DNA of 16,474 bases, from assembly GCA_026988735.1 (NCBI GenBank), contig JALSKR010000068.1:1-16474 (forward strand), in the 5' to 3' direction. The notes under the pieces are model-generated. The model was not told the DNA's origin, made no database searches, and worked only from the letters and a program-made list of their open reading frames with translations. This DNA is from Sulfurimonas sp. Its GTDB lineage: Bacteria > Campylobacterota > Campylobacteria > Campylobacterales > Sulfurimonadaceae. The first letter of the stretch is position 1; every line of letters starts with the position of its first letter. A program made the position numbers and the translations under genes. Positions 1-7,531 of the stretch are shown here, piece after piece.

Positions 1-63
1 TCATCAGGAGAGTACCTGTTACAGGTTGGAAAAAGAAAATTTGCAAAGTTAAAGGTTAAATAA
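1..63 (+). CDS. tyrS: Tyrosyl-tRNA synthetase, C-terminal end only (partial)
   Basis: Frame 1 is open from the first base to a TAA at 61-63 and encodes 20 residues, ending YLLQVGKRKFAKLKVK. This matches the end of the S4-like RNA-binding domain that closes bacterial tyrosyl-tRNA synthetases, where a V/L-Q-V-G-K-R-x-F pattern is usual. The enzyme charges tRNA-Tyr in the cytoplasm. The stop lies one base before the next gene's ATG, so the two are very probably co-transcribed. In H. pylori, as I recall, tyrS also sits directly upstream of an NMO-like gene and an amidase gene, which supports the call. Only the tail is visible, so the identity rests on a short match plus context. Confidence 0.72.
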   Translation, partial: SSGEYLLQVGKRKFAKLKVK

Positions 64-64
64 A

Positions 65-1156
65 ATGAGTTTCAAGTCTTTAAAAATTGGTAAATATGAG
101 ATAGAAAAGCCAATAGTACAAGGTGGTATGGGTGTTGGTATCAGCTGGGATCAGTTAGCTGGTACTGTTTCAAAAGAGGGTGCCCTGGGTGTTATCAGTT
201 CGGTTGGAACAGGATACTATAAAAATAAAGAATTTGCAAAGAAATTAGTTTCAGACAGACCATTAAGCGAAGCAAATTTTTATTCAAAAGAGGGCTTTAC
301 TGAAATTATAAAAAATGCCAGAAAAATTTGTGGTGACAAACCTCTGGCCGCAAATGTTTTGTATGCTATCAATGACTATGGGCGTGTTGTTCGTGATGCC
401 TGTGAAGCCGGTATCAATATTGTAATTACAGGTGCAGGACTGCCTACAAATATGCCAGAGTTTACAGAGGGGTATCCCGATGTTGCGCTTGTCCCGATAG
501 TCTCATCGGCAAAAGCTTTGAAAATTATTTGTAAAAGATGGCAAAAACGATATAACCGTCTTCCCGACGCAGTTATTCTTGAAGGTCCCAAAAGTGGCGG
601 GCATCAGGGATTTACCTATGAGCAGTGTTCAATGCCGGAATATCAGTTGGAAAATCTTGTAAAACCTGTTGTGGAAGAAGCTGCGCAATGGGGTGGCATG
701 CCGGTAATTGCTGCAGGTGGTGTTTGGGACAAAAACGATATAGAAGCTATAATAGAACTCGGTGCGAGCGGTGTTCAAATGGGAACACGTTTTATCGGCA
801 CTTATGAGTGTGATGCACACGCAAACTTTAAAAAAGTCCTTCTTGATGCAAAAGAGGGTGATATCAAACTGATGAGTTCTCCTGTGGGATATCCTGCACA
901 GGGAGTTGTGACAAATCTTACACATATGGTAGAAAAAAGAGAAGGTCCTGCAATCAAGTGTATCTCAAACTGTGTTGCACCGTGTAACCGGGGAGAAGAG
1001 GCTAAAATTGTCGGTTTTTGTATTGCAGACAGATTAAGTGATGCTTATGAGGGCAATTTGGAAACAGGGCTCTTTTTCTCAGGAACAAACGGTTATAAAT
1101 TAAATGAAATTATTACAGTAAAAGAACTTATTGACAAGCTTATGCAGGGTGAATAA
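65..1156 (+). CDS. Nitronate monooxygenase-family FMN flavoprotein (2-nitropropane dioxygenase-like)
   Basis: The 363-residue protein has the TIM-barrel layout of the NMO/2-nitropropane dioxygenase family (PF03060). N-terminal IVQGGMGVGIS (17-27) is the start of the flavin site, GGHQG (178-182) holds the family's catalytic-type histidine (His180), and AAGGV (216-220) with GVQMGTRF (236-243) forms the phosphate-binding end. Members oxidise alkyl nitronates or act as FabK-like enoyl-ACP reductases; the true substrate here is not known. The tail carries Cys299, Cys303, Cys307 and Cys319, a pattern I recall from other anaerobe-type relatives. ATG at 65 follows AAAGG at 51-55. It lies one base after tyrS and six before the amidase gene, an order I recall in Helicobacter. 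The family call is firm; the reaction is not. Confidence 0.88.
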   Translation: MSFKSLKIGKYEIEKPIVQGGMGVGISWDQLAGTVSKEGALGVISSVGTGYYKNKEFAKKLVSDRPLSEANFYSKEGFTEIIKNARKICGDKPLAANVLYAINDYGRVVRDACEAGINIVITGAGLPTNMPEFTEGYPDVALVPIVSSAKALKIICKRWQKRYNRLPDAVILEGPKSGGHQGFTYEQCSMPEYQLENLVKPVVEEAAQWGGMPVIAAGGVWDKNDIEAIIELGASGVQMGTRFIGTYECDAHANFKKVLLDAKEGDIKLMSSPVGYPAQGVVTNLTHMVEKREGPAIKCISNCVAPCNRGEEAKIVGFCIADRLSDAYEGNLETGLFFSGTNGYKLNEIITVKELIDKLMQGE

Positions 1157-1162
1157 TACTGT

Positions 1163-2548
1163 ATGATAAAAGTTTTTGCTCTCATACTTTTTTTTATTAC
1201 TGCTTTATACGCCGTCAATGATCAGGAGATTTTAAAAAGGGCAGATTCTTTTTTAAAATCTTCGAGTAAAAGCAATCAGTTTCGTGCATATAATGATTAT
1301 AAAAATCTCTATTTAAGAGCATTGTTGAACGGAGATAACAAACTTAAATATGCTGCTCTTAAAGGGATAATTTCCAGTGGACATAAATTACATATTGATG
1401 TAAAAAGATATGAACAGGAGTATAAACACCTCTCTCATGCTTCCAAAAAGAATCACAAAGCCAAAAAAAAGATTAAAGTCACATCTTCACATAAGTTGAA
1501 ATCAGTTCGCTTTTATAATAAAAGACTGGTATTGCAGTTTGATAAAAATCTTCAAAAGAAACAGGTGAACTACTTTACGCTCAGTGATAAAAAAAAGAGC
1601 ATCTATAAATATGTTTTTGATATACATGCTTCCATGCTGAAGAAGTCAAATACTCTTAAACAAGAGGGTGTTGATAAAATCAAGTTGGCGCAGTACAATC
1701 CAAATACATTACGGTTGGTTATTCAAAACAAAACTCCTTTAAAAATCCGTTTTTTCAAAAAAGGCAAAGAACTTTCTATAAAAATCATCAATAAGTCTCA
1801 CAAAACAAAGAATGCTATAGCACGTCACAAATACAAGAAAAAATCACCTAAAAGACTGGATAGAAATAAAATTATAGTCATAGATGCAGGGCATGGCGGA
1901 AAAGATCCGGGAGCTATAGGATACAGAAAATACAGAGAAAAAATTGTGGTCTTAAGTATAGCAAGAGAGTTAAAACGTATACTTCGTGCAAGAGGTTTTA
2001 CGGTTTACATGACACGGGACAGTGATCGTTTTATAAAATTAAGAAACAGAACAAAATATGCGAATAGAAAAAATGCAGATATTTTTATCAGTATCCATGC
2101 CAATGCGGTTGGACGCAAAGATGCCAAAAAAGTTTGTGGACTGGAGTGTTATTTCCTTTCAACATCCCGTTCAAGCAGGGCAAAAAAAGTAGCAGAAATG
2201 GAAAATTCGGCAGATTTGGACGAGATGGATTATTATGGGAAGCAAAGCTTTTTAAACACAATAAATTCCCATAATATTGTTGCATCGAATAAGCTGGCAA
2301 TTGATTTACAAAGAGGGGCACTTTCAACACTTAAAAGCAGATATAAAAATGTGAAAGATGCAGGTGTGAGAGAAGGACCGTTCTGGGTACTTGTAGGAGC
2401 CCAAATGCCGTCTGTACTGGTAGAAGTCGGATTTATAACACATCCGACAGAAGCCAGACGGCTTGTAAGCAGGAGCTACCAAAAAACAATGGCACAGGGC
2501 TTGGCCAATGGAGTGGAGCGTTATTTTATAAATTCTCAAAAAAGATAA
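1163..2548 (+). CDS. Secreted N-acetylmuramoyl-L-alanine amidase (Amidase_3, AmiA/AmiC type)
   Basis: The 461-residue zinc amidase cleaves the bond between N-acetylmuramic acid and the L-alanine of the stem peptide, as in daughter-cell separation. Residues 1-17 form a signal peptide ending ALYA. A lysine-rich region follows, with an AMIN-like beta domain at about 112-210 that in this family directs the enzyme to the septum or wall. The catalytic domain covers about 236-458: DAGHGG gives zinc ligand His244, YREK gives Glu259, SIHAN gives His312, and VEVGFI gives catalytic Glu421. All expected residues are present. The insert at about 330-400 matches the helix that covers the active site in regulated amidases. 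It starts 6 bp after the flavoprotein gene. H. pylori AmiA is, from memory, the likely orthologue and is needed for cell separation there. Confidence 0.93.
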   Translation: MIKVFALILFFITALYAVNDQEILKRADSFLKSSSKSNQFRAYNDYKNLYLRALLNGDNKLKYAALKGIISSGHKLHIDVKRYEQEYKHLSHASKKNHKAKKKIKVTSSHKLKSVRFYNKRLVLQFDKNLQKKQVNYFTLSDKKKSIYKYVFDIHASMLKKSNTLKQEGVDKIKLAQYNPNTLRLVIQNKTPLKIRFFKKGKELSIKIINKSHKTKNAIARHKYKKKSPKRLDRNKIIVIDAGHGGKDPGAIGYRKYREKIVVLSIARELKRILRARGFTVYMTRDSDRFIKLRNRTKYANRKNADIFISIHANAVGRKDAKKVCGLECYFLSTSRSSRAKKVAEMENSADLDEMDYYGKQSFLNTINSHNIVASNKLAIDLQRGALSTLKSRYKNVKDAGVREGPFWVLVGAQMPSVLVEVGFITHPTEARRLVSRSYQKTMAQGLANGVERYFINSQKR

Positions 2549-2556
2549 ATCAGCCC

Positions 2557-3642
2557 TTAGTCCAAATCCTCTTTTTTGTATTCCAAATCACCGGCAACCG
2601 CTTCTTTGTCATTGATGACTTTTTCAATCTGCTGTTTTACTTTGTCATAACGAAACTGCTCTTTAAATCCCATGATTCTTCCTCCGGCAGCATTTGGATG
2701 TCCTCCACCGTTTGCCCACTCTTTTGATATCTGTGCAACACTGACTTTATCACTTGCCCGCAGACTCATCGTCCCCCGGTAGCTTACATCTACTATGAAA
2801 TCATATTCAGGGTAGGCTGTTAAAAATCCGTTGCCGACTATGGAGGTATTTCCTATTCCATAACTCAGATAGCCTCTGTATCCTTTGTAATAGATTGTTT
2901 TTTCACTACGGGCTTTGCCCAGAAGTTCAACTACATATCGTGTGGCAAGATTGTCAAGTGTATCATCTTTGTCCCGTCTGAAAAAATTCTTTTTTAAAGA
3001 GTGGATTTTTTCATCAAGTAAAATGGGAGCATCCGGTTCATGAATGAATTTTGCCGCTTCATGCAACAGTGTGAGTTTGTAGTTTGAGTCTTCATCAGGA
3101 AACATAATGCGGTTAAGTTCTTTTGTCTCTGTGACAAGACGCATACAGACTTTTCCGTATTCAAAATTATCATGTTCTTCCTGTTTCCATAAATCTACCG
3201 CATTGACTACATCCACATATTTTTCCATCCATGCAGGTTCGTTGAATTCAAAGTTTTCTTTTGCATAGTCATAAGTGATTTTTGTTGCGCAACGGCTTGT
3301 ATCAAGGTAATACCACTCATGTTTTTTTGCACTCTCTTCTCCGCTTCCGTGATGATCAAGAAGTTGCAGTTGCACATCAAAAGAACTGTCATTCATTTTT
3401 TTTACTTCATGACTGAGCCAACGAGATTCATCTGCTGTAAGATTCAGGTCTGTGATGAGGATATAGGCTTTTTCTTTGGCTTTTCTGATATTTTCTAGCA
3501 TAAGCTCAAGTTTTTGTTTCACTTCTGCTCCGTAATTGGAGTTGTAGTTAAATTTTTTGTATGGTGTATATTGCATAACCAGTTGACAGCTGTAGCCGTC
3601 TAAATCAATATGTGAAAGATGATGAATAGTTCTGTTTTTCAT
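2557..3642 (-). CDS. DHH/DHHA1 family phosphoesterase (possible nanoRNase)
   Basis: The 361-residue protein has both DHH-superfamily modules. Manganese-binding motifs in the N-terminal domain are HIDLDG (11-16), TDLN around Asp65, LDHHGS (95-100) and Asp114. The C-terminal DHHA1 domain carries GGGHPNAAGG (312-321), which binds substrate. The family includes NrnA/NrnB oligoribonucleases, pAp phosphatases and cyclic-dinucleotide hydrolases; the region between the two domains is longer than in NrnA. Annotators often call such Campylobacterota proteins Bacillus-type 3'-to-5' oligoribonuclease B. ATG at 3642 is preceded on its strand by an AAAAGGG site, and the gap after flhA is 10 bp, so it is the third gene of the Rrf2-flhA-DHH operon. 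The family is certain and the substrate is inferred. Confidence 0.85.
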   Translation of the reverse strand: MKNRTIHHLSHIDLDGYSCQLVMQYTPYKKFNYNSNYGAEVKQKLELMLENIRKAKEKAYILITDLNLTADESRWLSHEVKKMNDSSFDVQLQLLDHHGSGEESAKKHEWYYLDTSRCATKITYDYAKENFEFNEPAWMEKYVDVVNAVDLWKQEEHDNFEYGKVCMRLVTETKELNRIMFPDEDSNYKLTLLHEAAKFIHEPDAPILLDEKIHSLKKNFFRRDKDDTLDNLATRYVVELLGKARSEKTIYYKGYRGYLSYGIGNTSIVGNGFLTAYPEYDFIVDVSYRGTMSLRASDKVSVAQISKEWANGGGHPNAAGGRIMGFKEQFRYDKVKQQIEKVINDKEAVAGDLEYKKEDLD

Positions 3643-3652
3643 TTTTACCCTT

Positions 3653-5839
3653 TTAGTTATTTGTTTCTTGTGTTTGGATTGAAATAGAGCCCATTACTTC
3701 AAATGTGGCAGTCGAATCAATTTCTGCATGAGAGAGTGTCACAACATCAAGAGAAAATCTCTCAAATATTTCAGCAACACTGCGACGGATTTGTGGATCT
3801 ACGATAATAATAACAGGGGAAATCCCTTTTTGCAGTAAATCTGCAGCCTTTGTACTTGTTGCCTGAATCAGGGCATTGATTTCTCCTACATTGAGCATGA
3901 GGTTTCTCACACCGTCCTGTTCCTGTGATTTTTGCAGTAACAGCTGTTCTGTCTGTGTATCAAATGTCAAGAGTCTTATAACGCCGTCATCACCTGCATA
4001 CATCTGGGTAATGACACGAGAAAGCTTTGCTCTTACCTGTTCTGTAATAAGGTCAACATTTTTTGTATATTCGGCAATATCTGCAATTGTTTCTAAAATT
4101 GTAAGCATATCTTTGAGGGGAATTTTTTCATGTAACAGTGCTTTGAGGACTCTTTGGATTAAGCCAATGGAAGCAACTTTTAACACATCATCAATGATTA
4201 CCGGATAGTCGTCTTTTATTTTGTTTATGAGTGACTGTACCTCTTGACGGGTTAAAAGCTCTTCTGCATTACGCTTGATAAGTTCACTCATATGTGTTGA
4301 TATGACTGTAGCCGGATCAACAACAGTGTAGCCGTTGATAATGGCATCTTCTTTTTGTTCTGGTGTTATCCATATGGCATCAAGACCAAAAGCAGGTTCT
4401 TTTGTAGGTTCTCCCTGAATTTCTCCTGTTGCCATTCCGCTGTCCATGGCAAGAAATTTATCAGGCATAATTTCGCCTTCGCCAATGGCAATTCCTTTGA
4501 GCAGTACCTGATACTGGTTGGGTTTGAGATGAAGATTGTCTCTTATTCTGACCTGCGGCATTAGAAATCCATAGTCATTTGCAATTTTTCTTCGCATAGA
4601 ACGGATACGTTCAAGCAGATCACCGCCTTGAGAGCTGTCAGCCAGTTTGATAAGCTGATAACCGAGAGTAAGTTCAAGCATTTCTACTTTGAGTATATCT
4701 TCCAGGGCACTCTCTTCTTCTTTGGCAATTTCTTCGTTTGTCTTTTTCGGCTTGATTTTTTCTTTCTCTTTTTCTATTTCTTCTTTTGTTTTTACGCCAA
4801 GCAGGTTTTCAACATCCAAAATAGAGAGTTCACCTTTTTCATATTTGTATATAGACCATCCTAACAGGGCAAAAATCATTCCGACAAAGCCCATAGAAGC
4901 AGTCGGCAGACCAGGTACAAGAGCAAACAACAACATGATGAAGCCGACTATCATCATAATTTTGGCATTTCCAATCATCTGTGAAATAGTGCCTTCGGCA
5001 AAATTGTCACCGTCACTTGATGAACGGGTAATGATAATACCGGTTGCTGTTGATGTGATAAGTGCCGGAATCTGGCTTACAAGACCGTCACCAATTGTAA
5101 GAAGAGTAAAGGTGGAAGCACTGTCTGCAACGCTCATATCGTACTGGAAAACACCTATGAGAAATCCGCCGATTATATTAATCAGAGTAATGATAATACC
5201 TGCAACGGCATCTCCTTTGACAAACTTTGAGGAACCGTCCATAGCTCCGTAAAAGTTGGCATCCTGAAGAATTTCTGCACGACGCTGTTTGGCCTCGGCA
5301 TCATCAATTAGCCCTGCATTTAAATCTGCATCAACTGCCATCTGTTTTCCTGGCATAGAATCAAGTACAAAACGTGCAGCAACTTCTGCAACCCTTGTGG
5401 AACCCTTTGTAATAACCATAAAGTTAATAAGAACCAAAATGGAAAAAACGATAATCCCGATAACATAATTTCCGCCGACAACAAAATCACCAAAACTTGT
5501 AATAACATCACTTACCTGTTCAGGTCCCTCATATCCGTGACTTAAAATCATTCTTGTTGTTGCAATATTCAAGGATAGTCTAAAAAGGGTTAAGATGAGT
5601 ATAAGTGTCGGAAAGGTGGTTAAATCTGTCGGTTTTGGGACATACAAGGATATAAGCATTATTAAAACAGACAAGGCTATAGAAATTGTCAATAAAACAT
5701 CTAATACAGAAGAAGGCAGAGGCACGATAATAATTGCCAAAATAGCCATTACAAAAAAGACAACACCAAGATCACGTTTGCCTAGTAAAAAGTTAAGGGA
5801 AGTTCCAATTTTTTGTTTTGTTGTCAATTTTCTTGCCAA
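3653..5839 (-). CDS. flhA: Flagellar type III export apparatus protein FlhA
   Basis: The 728-residue protein is the large gate subunit of the flagellar type III export machine. About eight hydrophobic segments fill residues 24-332, and a cytoplasmic domain (about 380-728) docks chaperone-substrate complexes. The FHIPEP signature is at 147-171, including [19 protein letters not shown], and the adjoining loop carries conserved acidic residues. A Glu/Lys-rich linker (about 350-380) joins the halves. Length fits the family. The start is TTG at 5839: the frame has a stop three codons upstream, and the next in-frame ATG is residue 31, inside the first membrane segment, so it would destroy the protein. 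GGTGAG lies about 10 nt before the TTG. The gene begins 20 nt after the Rrf2 gene stops and is followed 10 bp later by the DHH gene. Confidence 0.97.
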   Translation of the reverse strand: MARKLTTKQKIGTSLNFLLGKRDLGVVFFVMAILAIIIVPLPSSVLDVLLTISIALSVLIMLISLYVPKPTDLTTFPTLILILTLFRLSLNIATTRMILSHGYEGPEQVSDVITSFGDFVVGGNYVIGIIVFSILVLINFMVITKGSTRVAEVAARFVLDSMPGKQMAVDADLNAGLIDDAEAKQRRAEILQDANFYGAMDGSSKFVKGDAVAGIIITLINIIGGFLIGVFQYDMSVADSASTFTLLTIGDGLVSQIPALITSTATGIIITRSSSDGDNFAEGTISQMIGNAKIMMIVGFIMLLFALVPGLPTASMGFVGMIFALLGWSIYKYEKGELSILDVENLLGVKTKEEIEKEKEKIKPKKTNEEIAKEEESALEDILKVEMLELTLGYQLIKLADSSQGGDLLERIRSMRRKIANDYGFLMPQVRIRDNLHLKPNQYQVLLKGIAIGEGEIMPDKFLAMDSGMATGEIQGEPTKEPAFGLDAIWITPEQKEDAIINGYTVVDPATVISTHMSELIKRNAEELLTRQEVQSLINKIKDDYPVIIDDVLKVASIGLIQRVLKALLHEKIPLKDMLTILETIADIAEYTKNVDLITEQVRAKLSRVITQMYAGDDGVIRLLTFDTQTEQLLLQKSQEQDGVRNLMLNVGEINALIQATSTKAADLLQKGISPVIIIVDPQIRRSVAEIFERFSLDVVTLSHAEIDSTATFEVMGSISIQTQETNN

Positions 5840-5859
5840 GTTATATTATCTCACCAAGT

Positions 5860-6264
5860 TTAGTCGTCTAGTAAGTCTGCCAAAGTCAAGTTTGCCAAAA
5901 ACAAATCTATTTTACCTTGGAGTCTGTGCAAAAAAGGCCATATTGTACAGGTGCTGGCTTTTTCGGAAGGACAGTCTTCTAAAGAAGGAGCACACTCAAA
6001 AACAGTAGGTGCTTTGCCTTCTACACAAGATGCAACAGAGAGCATATCAATCTCTTTGGGATCTTTATTTAGTGTAAAACCACCATTGACACCTTTGTAT
6101 GAGTTTAATATTTGCGCTTTTGCCATGGACTGAAGAATTTTTGCCAAAAAGCTTTTTGAAATAGAGAGCTCTTTGGAAAGAGTATCACTGTCCATTGGTG
6201 CTTCTGCTTTTGAAAGCAGTATAAGTGACAAAATGGCATATTCGCTGGCACGGGTTATAAGCAT
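5860..6264 (-). CDS. Rrf2-family transcriptional regulator, probable Fe-S sensor
   Basis: This 134-residue protein has the Rrf2 layout: an N-terminal winged helix (MLITRASEYAILSLILLS, with helix-turn-helix at about 27-50 and wing KGVNGGFTL at 57-65) and a dimerisation helix near the C terminus. Cys91, Cys98 and Cys106 lie where IscR and NsrR hold their cluster cysteines, with one or two residues more between them than the usual five; Cys80 is extra. Glu8 sits where NsrR uses Asp8 and RsrR uses Glu8 as a cluster ligand. An Fe-S cofactor sensing iron, NO or redox state is therefore plausible but inferred. ATG at 6264 follows a weak AAAG site. It is first in the operon with flhA; C. jejuni has, as I recall, the same Rrf2-flhA pair next to rpsO. 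Confidence 0.9.
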   Translation of the reverse strand: MLITRASEYAILSLILLSKAEAPMDSDTLSKELSISKSFLAKILQSMAKAQILNSYKGVNGGFTLNKDPKEIDMLSVASCVEGKAPTVFECAPSLEDCPSEKASTCTIWPFLHRLQGKIDLFLANLTLADLLDD

Positions 6265-6293
6265 ATATTTACTTTCATTTAAACTTTTAAAAT

Positions 6294-6304
6294 GATATTA
6301 TATC
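6294..6304 (-). promoter_or_regulatory. Promoter of the Rrf2-flhA operon with overlapping palindrome
   Basis: On the minus strand TATAAT is at 6302-6297, about 33 bases before the Rrf2 ATG and preceded by T-rich DNA, as is usual for Campylobacterota sigma-70 promoters that lack a clear -35. The -10 lies inside GATATTATATC (6294-6304), a perfect inverted repeat around one central T, a reasonable place for an operator. The predicted start of transcription is near 6290. That the palindrome binds the Rrf2 protein is inference. Confidence 0.5.
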
Positions 6305-6351
6305 TAAAATTACTGCCGAAATAAACAAAAATAAAATTTAAAGAAAAGTTT

Positions 6352-6360
6352 TGCTATAAT
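6352..6360 (+). promoter_or_regulatory. rpsO promoter, extended -10
   Basis: TGCTATAAT at 6352-6360 is a perfect extended -10 (TGn plus TATAAT) and predicts transcription starting near 6367. That leaves a leader of about 57 nt that ends in a strong AGGAGG (6413-6418), five bases before the rpsO ATG. S15 represses its own synthesis through leader RNA in several bacteria, but I see only a small TGC/GCA stem here and no clear pseudoknot. Confidence 0.7.
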
Positions 6361-6423
6361 CACGCTTCAATTCTTCTGCGTTGTGCATTTGAGTTAGATT
6401 ATTATACCCATCAGGAGGCTATT

Positions 6424-6699
6424 ATGGCTTTAGATTCGGCTAAAAAACAAGAAATAGTTGCGAAATACGGTCGCAGTGAAAATGACACTGGTTCAAGTGA
6501 AGTTCAAATTGCACTTTTAACTGAAAGAATTAAAGAGTTAACAGAACACTTAAAAGTTTTCAAAAAAGATCACGCATCTCGTTTGGGACTGCTAAAATTA
6601 GTTGGTCAACGTCGTCGTTTGATGAAATATTTCAAAAGAAAAGACAAAGACGCTTATATGAAACTCATCGAAGATTTAGGTATTCGTGACAATATCTAA
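6424..6699 (+). CDS. rpsO: 30S ribosomal protein S15
   Basis: This 91-residue protein is close to the family's usual 89 residues and matches S15 throughout: [17 protein letters not shown] at the start, [17 protein letters not shown] at 20-36, [20 protein letters not shown] at about 42-61 and [12 protein letters not shown] after it. The conserved H/D/S residues that contact the 16S rRNA central-domain three-way junction are in place. S15 binds early in assembly of the 30S platform. ATG at 6424 has an ideal AGGAGG site. It is transcribed alone, divergent from the Rrf2-flhA operon, and ended by a hairpin. Confidence 0.98.
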   Translation: MALDSAKKQEIVAKYGRSENDTGSSEVQIALLTERIKELTEHLKVFKKDHASRLGLLKLVGQRRRLMKYFKRKDKDAYMKLIEDLGIRDNI

Positions 6700-6718
6700 G
6701 TTGTAAACTTTTTCTTTG

Positions 6719-6737
6719 AAGTCCCTCCTTGGGACTT
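6719..6737 (+). terminator. Hairpin between convergent rpsO and kdsB
   Basis: AAGTCCC (6719-6725), loop TCCTT, GGGACTT (6731-6737) form a perfect 7-bp stem 19 bp after the rpsO stop and 22 bp past the end of kdsB on the other strand. The following + strand bases, TGCCTTTA, are only partly T-rich, and the minus-strand side is followed by AAAG. It best serves rpsO and may weakly serve both genes. Termination is inferred from position and stem. Confidence 0.6.
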
Positions 6738-6759
6738 TGCCTTTACATGTAATCCTTAC

Positions 6760-7476
6760 TTATAAAAATATTTCAATCGCTCTTTCTAAATCCTCTTGTG
6801 TATCAATACCAAAACCTGTACTTGCTACTTTGACCATAGCTATATCTTTTGCATGATAAATTGCACGAAGCTGTTCAAGTTTTTCAATGTCTTCTATAGG
6901 AGCATCAGGGAGTGAACAAAATTCTTTCAAACTTTTTTTAGAAAAACCGTAAATACCGATATGTCCGAAATATACAGCTTCTCCGCTTTGATTATGCGGA
7001 ATTTTTGCGCGCGAAAAATAGATGGCATTGCTGTTTGCATCAAGTACAACTTTTACAAGATTTGGGTCTGTTGCCGCTTGAGCATTAATGGCGTTGTAGC
7101 AACTTCCCATAATAAACTCTTTTTTATCTTTTTGCAGTTCTTTGAGTTTTTGTATAAGGGACTCAACAACATCAGGCTCTATAAAAGGTTCATCAGCCTG
7201 AACATTGATTATGAGTTCCTCATCCGGTAAATTTAAAATAGTGGCACATTCGTGAATCCTGTCTGTACCGCTTTTATGTGTTGTGGATGTCAGCATAGCT
7301 TTGATACCATGCTCTTTACATGTACTTATGATGCGTTCATCATCGCATGCCACAACTACATCATCCAGATGCGCTACTCTTTGTGCCGTTCTTACAACCA
7401 TAGGCAAGCCTCCTATGTCTGCTAATACTTTTTGTGGAAAACGTGTGGATGCCAATCTCGCCGGAATAATAATCAT
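6760..7476 (-). CDS. kdsB: 3-deoxy-manno-octulosonate cytidylyltransferase (CMP-Kdo synthetase)
   Basis: The 238-residue enzyme activates Kdo with CTP to CMP-Kdo for the lipopolysaccharide inner core, in the cytoplasm. It starts directly with the nucleotide-binding MIIIPARLASTRFPQK (1-16), followed by the HKSGTDR motif (67-73), NVQADEPFI (91-99, with magnesium-binding Asp95), and the late GIDTQEDLERA with Asp225. Length is near the usual 240-250. ATG at 7474-7476 is preceded on its strand by AAGGGC. It is a single gene, convergent with rpsO and divergent from the methyltransferase operon. Nothing is missing from the known active site. Confidence 0.96.
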   Translation of the reverse strand: MIIIPARLASTRFPQKVLADIGGLPMVVRTAQRVAHLDDVVVACDDERIISTCKEHGIKAMLTSTTHKSGTDRIHECATILNLPDEELIINVQADEPFIEPDVVESLIQKLKELQKDKKEFIMGSCYNAINAQAATDPNLVKVVLDANSNAIYFSRAKIPHNQSGEAVYFGHIGIYGFSKKSLKEFCSLPDAPIEDIEKLEQLRAIYHAKDIAMVKVASTGFGIDTQEDLERAIEIFL

Positions 7477-7494
7477 ATTAATCTGCCCTTATGA

Positions 7495-7512
7495 TATAAT
7501 TGCAATATTATA
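7495..7512. promoter_or_regulatory. Back-to-back -10 elements for kdsB and the 7532-12925 operon
   Basis: The + strand has TATAAT at 7495-7500, predicting a start near 7507 and a 25-nt leader with AAGGGA before the methyltransferase ATG. The minus strand has TATAAT at 7512-7507, predicting a start near 7500 for kdsB. Only six bases, around the palindrome ATTGCAAT (7499-7506), separate the two -10 boxes. Each promoter's upstream part lies in the other's leader, so the two should compete for polymerase. No clear -35 is seen for either. Confidence 0.5.
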
Positions 7513-7531
7513 ACCCAAGGGACTTTAATTC

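Noticed and set aside
629..925. Open frame of 98 codons on the minus strand
   Set aside because: It is antisense to the flavoprotein gene, which carries the family motifs in this very region; the minus-strand product has no family feature.
4689..5252. Open frame of 187 codons on the + strand
   Set aside because: It lies wholly antisense to flhA, whose protein matches its family over full length. The residues are those expected from reading FlhA membrane codons backwards, and there is no ribosome site or homologous motif.
5595..6008. Open frame of 137 codons on the + strand spanning the flhA start and Rrf2 end
   Set aside because: It is antisense to two well-supported genes, has low-complexity content and no recognisable domain.
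6388..6400. Second possible -10 (TATTAT-like) within the rpsO leader
   Set aside because: It would leave a leader of about 20 nt and is weaker than the extended TGCTATAAT upstream; AT-rich chance match is likely.
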